NCBI GenBank assembly: GCA_002308935.1
Contig: DBWN01000201.1
Span: 8,730 to 18,936, forward strand
Origin: Bacteroidales bacterium UBA1237
GTDB taxonomy: Bacteria > Bacteroidota > Bacteroidia > Bacteroidales > UBA932
Length of the DNA stretch: 10,207 bases
Direction of reading: 5' to 3'
Shown here: positions 6,537 through 10,207 of the stretch, piece by piece
Position numbering within the stretch: position 1 is the stretch's first letter
Layout of the letters: every line of letters begins with the position of its first letter
The notes under the pieces: generated by a model
What the model saw: the letters and a program-made list of their open reading frames with translations, nothing else
Database searches by the model: none
Told to the model about the DNA's origin: nothing
Made by a program: the position numbers and the translations under genes

Positions 6537-7661
6537 ATGAATGACATCGAAATAATCAACTCCGGGAAAGTCATCAGCCGGATAGTGACCGGTGAGTGGA
6601 TTTCTGATATCCTGCCGCAACTGAAGGGATACCGGAAGGTGTACGTCATTTACGACAAAAACGTATCCGCATTAGCCGGGAGCATCTCTGAAATGATTGA
6701 AGACCATTACCCTTCAGTTCTGGGCGGAATGATGGGTATCGACGCTTCCGAACAGAAGAAGAACCTGGACACTGTGATGGGCATCTGTTCATTTCTTCTT
6801 GACAATAATGCAGACAGGAAATCTCTTGTCCTCGGTATAGGAGGCGGCATCACAACTGACATGACCGGATTTGCGGCATCCATTTACAAAAGAGGTGTCA
6901 AGTTCGCTTTCGTGCCGACTACACTGCTCGCCCAAGTTGATGCGGCAATAGGAGGAAAGACCGGCGTTAATTTCCATCAGTTCAAGAATATGCTGGGGGT
7001 CATCCGTCAGCCCGAATTCACATTCATCTGCCCTGAGCCGCTTGAGACCCTTCCCCAGAGGGATTTCGTGTCCGGATCAGCTGAGATGCTCAAGACCTTC
7101 ATTCTGGACAACGGGCCGCAAAACGATCGCTACGAAAGCGCCTGCCATCTGCTTGAAAAGATACACTCCACCCCTGATGGAGTGATCAAATACAGCACCA
7201 GGCTTCTGCCGTTCATCATATCCGCAGCCGCTGTGAAAGCCGGTGTAGTTTCAAGGGACCAGTTCGAAAACGGAGAAAGGAGAATCTTGAATCTGGGCCA
7301 CACTTTCGCACACGCCATAGAACATCTTTCCGCAGAAGAAGAAACAGGGCAAGGGATTGCACACGGAGAAGCCGTGGCCATGGGAATAGTCTTGGCCGCA
7401 AAACTTTCTGCAGCACTGGGCATCGCGAATTCCCATCTGCCGGAAAGACTTGCAAGGGACTTCAAGAGAGTCGGACTTCCATGCGAATGTCCTTTCCCGT
7501 TGGAAGAGATGGAAAAAGCCATGTCCGTTGACAAAAAGGCTGAAGGAGACAAAATACACTTCATTCTTCCCCAGAGCATCGGACATGTTGTCGTCAAAGA
7601 CCTTACGGCAAAGGAGGCCATTGACCTCACTTCCGGAGGCACCGTAATTTGCATAATCTGA
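6537..7661 (+). CDS. aroB: 3-dehydroquinate synthase
   Basis: AroB (374 residues) converts DAHP to 3-dehydroquinate, the second shikimate-pathway step, using NAD and a divalent metal (Zn or Co) in the cytoplasm. The NAD-binding glycine motif GIGGGITTDMTGF spans 100-112. PTTLLAQVDAAIGGKTGVN (127-145) carries D135 and K141, followed by K150-N151 in the substrate pocket. Likely metal ligands are E183 (SGSAEMLK), H255 (NLGHTFAHAIE) and H276 (HGEAVAMG). A DKK motif lies near the C-terminus. Length is normal or slightly long, with an extra loop between the two His ligands. The second glycine of the usual GHTxGHA is alanine here, which should be tolerated. The start is the ATG at 6537, 40 bases after a TATCTTTG promoter element. 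It is the first gene of the aro operon, ten bases before the aroD-aroA fusion. Confidence 0.96.
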   Translation: MNDIEIINSGKVISRIVTGEWISDILPQLKGYRKVYVIYDKNVSALAGSISEMIEDHYPSVLGGMMGIDASEQKKNLDTVMGICSFLLDNNADRKSLVLGIGGGITTDMTGFAASIYKRGVKFAFVPTTLLAQVDAAIGGKTGVNFHQFKNMLGVIRQPEFTFICPEPLETLPQRDFVSGSAEMLKTFILDNGPQNDRYESACHLLEKIHSTPDGVIKYSTRLLPFIISAAAVKAGVVSRDQFENGERRILNLGHTFAHAIEHLSAEEETGQGIAHGEAVAMGIVLAAKLSAALGIANSHLPERLARDFKRVGLPCECPFPLEEMEKAMSVDKKAEGDKIHFILPQSIGHVVVKDLTAKEAIDLTSGGTVICII

Positions 7662-7671
7662 TTGTTTGAAA

Positions 7672-9672
7672 ATGATTTGCACAACTATACAGAACCTTTC
7701 TTTCGAAGAAATCCTCGAAGTCCTCGACCGCCCGGATATCGGTATGGCCGAAATAAGGCTTGACAGATGCCCCCTTGACAATGAACAGATTGAAGAACTG
7801 TTCTCCGGGTCGGATGTACCGCTTGTGGCAACTTGCCGTGTTGGTGAAGGCATGACCCCAAGTGATGCAGAGTCAAAACTGATAACAGCAATACGTTCCG
7901 GAGCATCTTATGTCGATGTCGAGATAGAGGCTCCAGCCATGATGTCGAAAAGGGTAAGACGGGAGGCGCATGAATGCGGCACCACTCTGATCCGTTCTTA
8001 CCATGACTTCGAAGGAACGGATTCACTGACGGCTCTTCAAGCCATTGAAGAAAAATGCCGTCATCTTGGGGGCGAAATCGTGAAAATCGTACCCACTGCC
8101 AGAAATGCACAGGACGCGGAAAAGGTTCTCAAGCTGTATAGCACATCCCAGAGCGGAACCCTCATTGCTTTCGCCATGGGAGAATACGGAAAAGACACCC
8201 GATTGGAATGTCTGAAGAAAGGAGCACCTTTCACATATGCCGCACTTTCTGAAGAGGAAGCCGCAGCTCCGGGGCAATGGCCTTATAAGGAAATGAACGC
8301 CGCCGTCTGGGGAGACTTTTCTCCGATAGGCTATTCGGCCGATTCCGAGAAAAATCCTCCACTTCTCGAGATGCCCTGTTCTAAAAGTTTCGCCCAAAGG
8401 GCGATTGTCGCAGCAGCTCTTGCTGAAGGGACTTCCGTTCTCAAAGGATACTCCCCTTGTGGAGACAATGAGTCCGCCCTTTCACTCGCAAAGGAGCTCG
8501 GAGCGAAGGTAAGCCTTGAGGGGCGCACCCTCACCATAACGGGAACAGGCGGAAAACCCTTTGCAGGAGGAACGGTCCACACTGGGGAATCAGGATTCCT
8601 GACCAGGATGATGATACCTCTCCTTTCGAAGATTTCAACCGGAGATGTACTTGTCACGGGTGAAAAGACCCTTCTCAGAAGACCTCTCAAAGGGGCTGTA
8701 GAAATGATGGACTCATTTGGAGTGACTTTGGAAAGCCAAGGCGATACTCCCGAGATGATTCCTCTGATGGTCAAAGGCGCACTCTCCCCGAAGAAAGAGA
8801 CAGAAATCTCCGGGAAGAACGGTTCACAACTGGTTTCCGGACTGCTGGCCGCCCTGCCTTTGTGCGAAGAAGACACGACAGTGAGACTCGTTGAACCCAA
8901 AAGCATTCCATACATTTACATCACTATCGATGTACTGAAGAAGTTCGGAATACGTATCGAGAGCGAAATGGAAGGAGGGGAAGAGTTCATGGAGACACAG
9001 GACTGGAGCCTTTGCGAAGCCATCACCTTCCATATCAAAGGCAAGCAGAAATACCATTGTGCAGAGATTGACCTTGAAGCCGACTGGAGTTCCGCCGCTC
9101 CTTTCCTTGTCGCAGGTGCGGTTTTCGGAAGGGTGGAAATCGCCGGTCTCGACTCCAAATCCCTCCAAGCGGACCTGAGTATCCTCGATATCCTGGCGCA
9201 GACGGGAGCAAGCCTTTGCCAACTTGACGAAAGCGGAAACATCCGCGCACAGAGGGCTCCGTTGACAGGGTTCGAAGTTGACGCAAGCAATTGTCCGGAT
9301 CTCTTTCCCGTAATATCGGTCCTCGCCGCATTCTGTCAGGGCAGAAGCGAAATCGGCGGCGTAGGCAGGCTCGCGGGGAAAGAAAGTGACAGAGCCAAGG
9401 CCATCTTGGACATGTTGACTTCAATGGGAGTGAGGGCTTTCATAAAAGGTGACAACCTTCTGGTGGACGGGATGTCGCTCGCCCAAAGGCGCCTTTTAGG
9501 CAAGCTCCTCAAAGGCGGAGAATATTCCTCAAGCCATGACCACCGTATGGTAATGGCACTGAAAGTGGCTTCTTTGGGAGCAGATTCCCCCATTGTCATT
9601 GATGACGAGGGATGTGTTGAAAAGTCCTTCCCAAGTTTCCATGAGACATTTGAGACGGCCATCGGAAGATAA
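7672..9672 (+). CDS. Fused type I 3-dehydroquinate dehydratase / EPSP synthase (AroD-AroA)
   Basis: One unbroken frame of 666 residues holds two enzymes. Residues 1 to about 220 are type I dehydroquinase (step 3): E27-I-R29 (MAEIRLDR), R56 (VATCR), catalytic H111 (SYHDFEG), Schiff-base K138 (GGEIVKIVPTA), R177 and Q202 (AAAPGQ) are all present. From about residue 228 to the end is 5-enolpyruvylshikimate-3-phosphate synthase (step 6): K238-S239 and R243 (PCSKSFAQR), R312 (GESGFLTRM), R336-R337, S385-Q386, DWSSA, KESDR, R625 (HDHRM) and K651 (VEKSFPSF). Some substrate-loop residues differ from textbook enzymes; E. coli NAGTAMRP corresponds to ESGFLTRM here. The join is a short stretch near SPIGYSADSEKNPP. 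The ATG at 7672 is preferred over a TTG at 7666. Each half is of normal length, so two working domains are expected. Between them the shikimate dehydrogenase and kinase steps must be supplied by genes elsewhere. Confidence 0.93.
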   Translation: MICTTIQNLSFEEILEVLDRPDIGMAEIRLDRCPLDNEQIEELFSGSDVPLVATCRVGEGMTPSDAESKLITAIRSGASYVDVEIEAPAMMSKRVRREAHECGTTLIRSYHDFEGTDSLTALQAIEEKCRHLGGEIVKIVPTARNAQDAEKVLKLYSTSQSGTLIAFAMGEYGKDTRLECLKKGAPFTYAALSEEEAAAPGQWPYKEMNAAVWGDFSPIGYSADSEKNPPLLEMPCSKSFAQRAIVAAALAEGTSVLKGYSPCGDNESALSLAKELGAKVSLEGRTLTITGTGGKPFAGGTVHTGESGFLTRMMIPLLSKISTGDVLVTGEKTLLRRPLKGAVEMMDSFGVTLESQGDTPEMIPLMVKGALSPKKETEISGKNGSQLVSGLLAALPLCEEDTTVRLVEPKSIPYIYITIDVLKKFGIRIESEMEGGEEFMETQDWSLCEAITFHIKGKQKYHCAEIDLEADWSSAAPFLVAGAVFGRVEIAGLDSKSLQADLSILDILAQTGASLCQLDESGNIRAQRAPLTGFEVDASNCPDLFPVISVLAAFCQGRSEIGGVGRLAGKESDRAKAILDMLTSMGVRAFIKGDNLLVDGMSLAQRRLLGKLLKGGEYSSSHDHRMVMALKVASLGADSPIVIDDEGCVEKSFPSFHETFETAIGR

Positions 9673-9701
9673 GACAACGAGAACAAGAAAATTAAAACGC
9701 T

Positions 9702-10207
9702 ATGAACAGTTTCGGAAGGAAATTCAGGGTTTCGATATTCGGAGAGTCACATGGTGACGCCATAGGTGTCGTTATTGATGGAGTGCAACCCGGCATACCC
9801 TTGAGCGTTGAAGATTTCACTTCAGACATCCTCCGTCGCAAAAGCGGAGCCAAAGGTACCACCCCAAGGACGGAAACGGATGAGCCGGAAATCCTCAGCG
9901 GTGTATACAACGGTCACACTACCGGTGCCCCGCTCGCAATCATTTTCAGGAACAGGAACACCCGTTCTTCCGACTACCGTCTTTTCAACGATGTTCCCAG
10001 ACCAGGACATGCCGACTACACAGCAAGCATCAAATGGCTTGACTTCAACGACCCCAGAGGCGGCGGTCATTTCTCCGGGAGAATCACCCTTCCGGTCGTT
10101 GCCGCCGGAGTTGTCGCCAAGAAAATGCTTGTCTGCCAAGTCGCCGCTTCATTGACAGAGGTCGGGGGAGTCACACGCGAAGATGCTCTGTCCTCATTGG
10201 GGGATGT
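9702..10207 (+). CDS. aroC: Chorismate synthase (N-terminal 168 residues, 3' end outside window)
   Basis: This is the beginning of AroC, which makes chorismate from EPSP using reduced FMN (step 7). Visible signatures are FGESHGDAIG (13-22, with H17), RRKSGAKGTTPRTE (45-58), EILSGVYNGHTTGAPL (63-78), the catalytic H103 in RPGHADYT, and DPRGGGHFSGR (117-127), the FMN and substrate loop. The GGGHFSGR form, in place of the common GGGRSSAR, is also seen in some Firmicutes enzymes (family knowledge). The ATG at 9702 lies 29 bases after the fusion gene stop, behind an A-rich leader (ACAAGAAAATTAAAACGC). It is the third gene of the operon and directly follows the enzyme that makes its substrate. The frame runs past the window edge with no disruption. 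Confidence 0.96.
   Translation, partial: MNSFGRKFRVSIFGESHGDAIGVVIDGVQPGIPLSVEDFTSDILRRKSGAKGTTPRTETDEPEILSGVYNGHTTGAPLAIIFRNRNTRSSDYRLFNDVPRPGHADYTASIKWLDFNDPRGGGHFSGRITLPVVAAGVVAKKMLVCQVAASLTEVGGVTREDALSSLGD

Overview
The window looks like a chromosomal segment from a member of the Bacteroidota, probably the order Bacteroidales. The main sign is three perfect matches to the Bacteroidetes -7 promoter element TAnnTTTG, each placed just upstream of a gene (lepA, tRNA-Leu, aroB). A-rich leaders rather than Shine-Dalgarno sites before most starts, and the gene content (MenA, flotillin, a thioredoxin-type glutathione peroxidase, a small secreted protein of Bacteroidetes style), fit this. G+C is moderate and looks even across the window. 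I see no phage genes, insertion sequences, CRISPR array or integration scar. The strand changes several times, but every intergenic gap is under 200 bases.

Layout. Positions 1-1116 (+) hold the C-terminal part of a flotillin/SPFH protein followed, three bases later, by a 73-residue Cro/C1-type HTH regulator. A UUCG-capped terminator at 1135-1163 closes this pair. Positions 1182-4725 (-) form a tight three-gene unit read lepA, then a family 2 glycosyltransferase, then menA, with stop and start codons touching or overlapping. Positions 4924-5493 (+) encode a small secreted protein of unknown function. Positions 5575-6123 (-) encode a glutathione peroxidase, and a symmetrical terminator lies between these two convergent genes. 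A tRNA-Leu(CAA) with its own promoter and terminator lies at 6292-6376 (-).

Positions 6537-10207 (+) hold a compact aromatic-biosynthesis operon: aroB, then one long reading frame fusing type I 3-dehydroquinate dehydratase (AroD) to EPSP synthase (AroA), then aroC, which runs off the window. These genes supply steps 2, 3, 6 and 7 of the route from DAHP to chorismate. AroE and AroK are not in the window. MenA, in the other operon, uses a chorismate-derived naphthoate, so the two regions are linked metabolically, though nothing suggests shared transcription.

The feature most worth following up is the AroD-AroA fusion, together with the atypical residues in its EPSP synthase substrate loop. The rest is mainly housekeeping and core metabolism. 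I found no convincing evidence of an undescribed defence, mobile or signalling system here.
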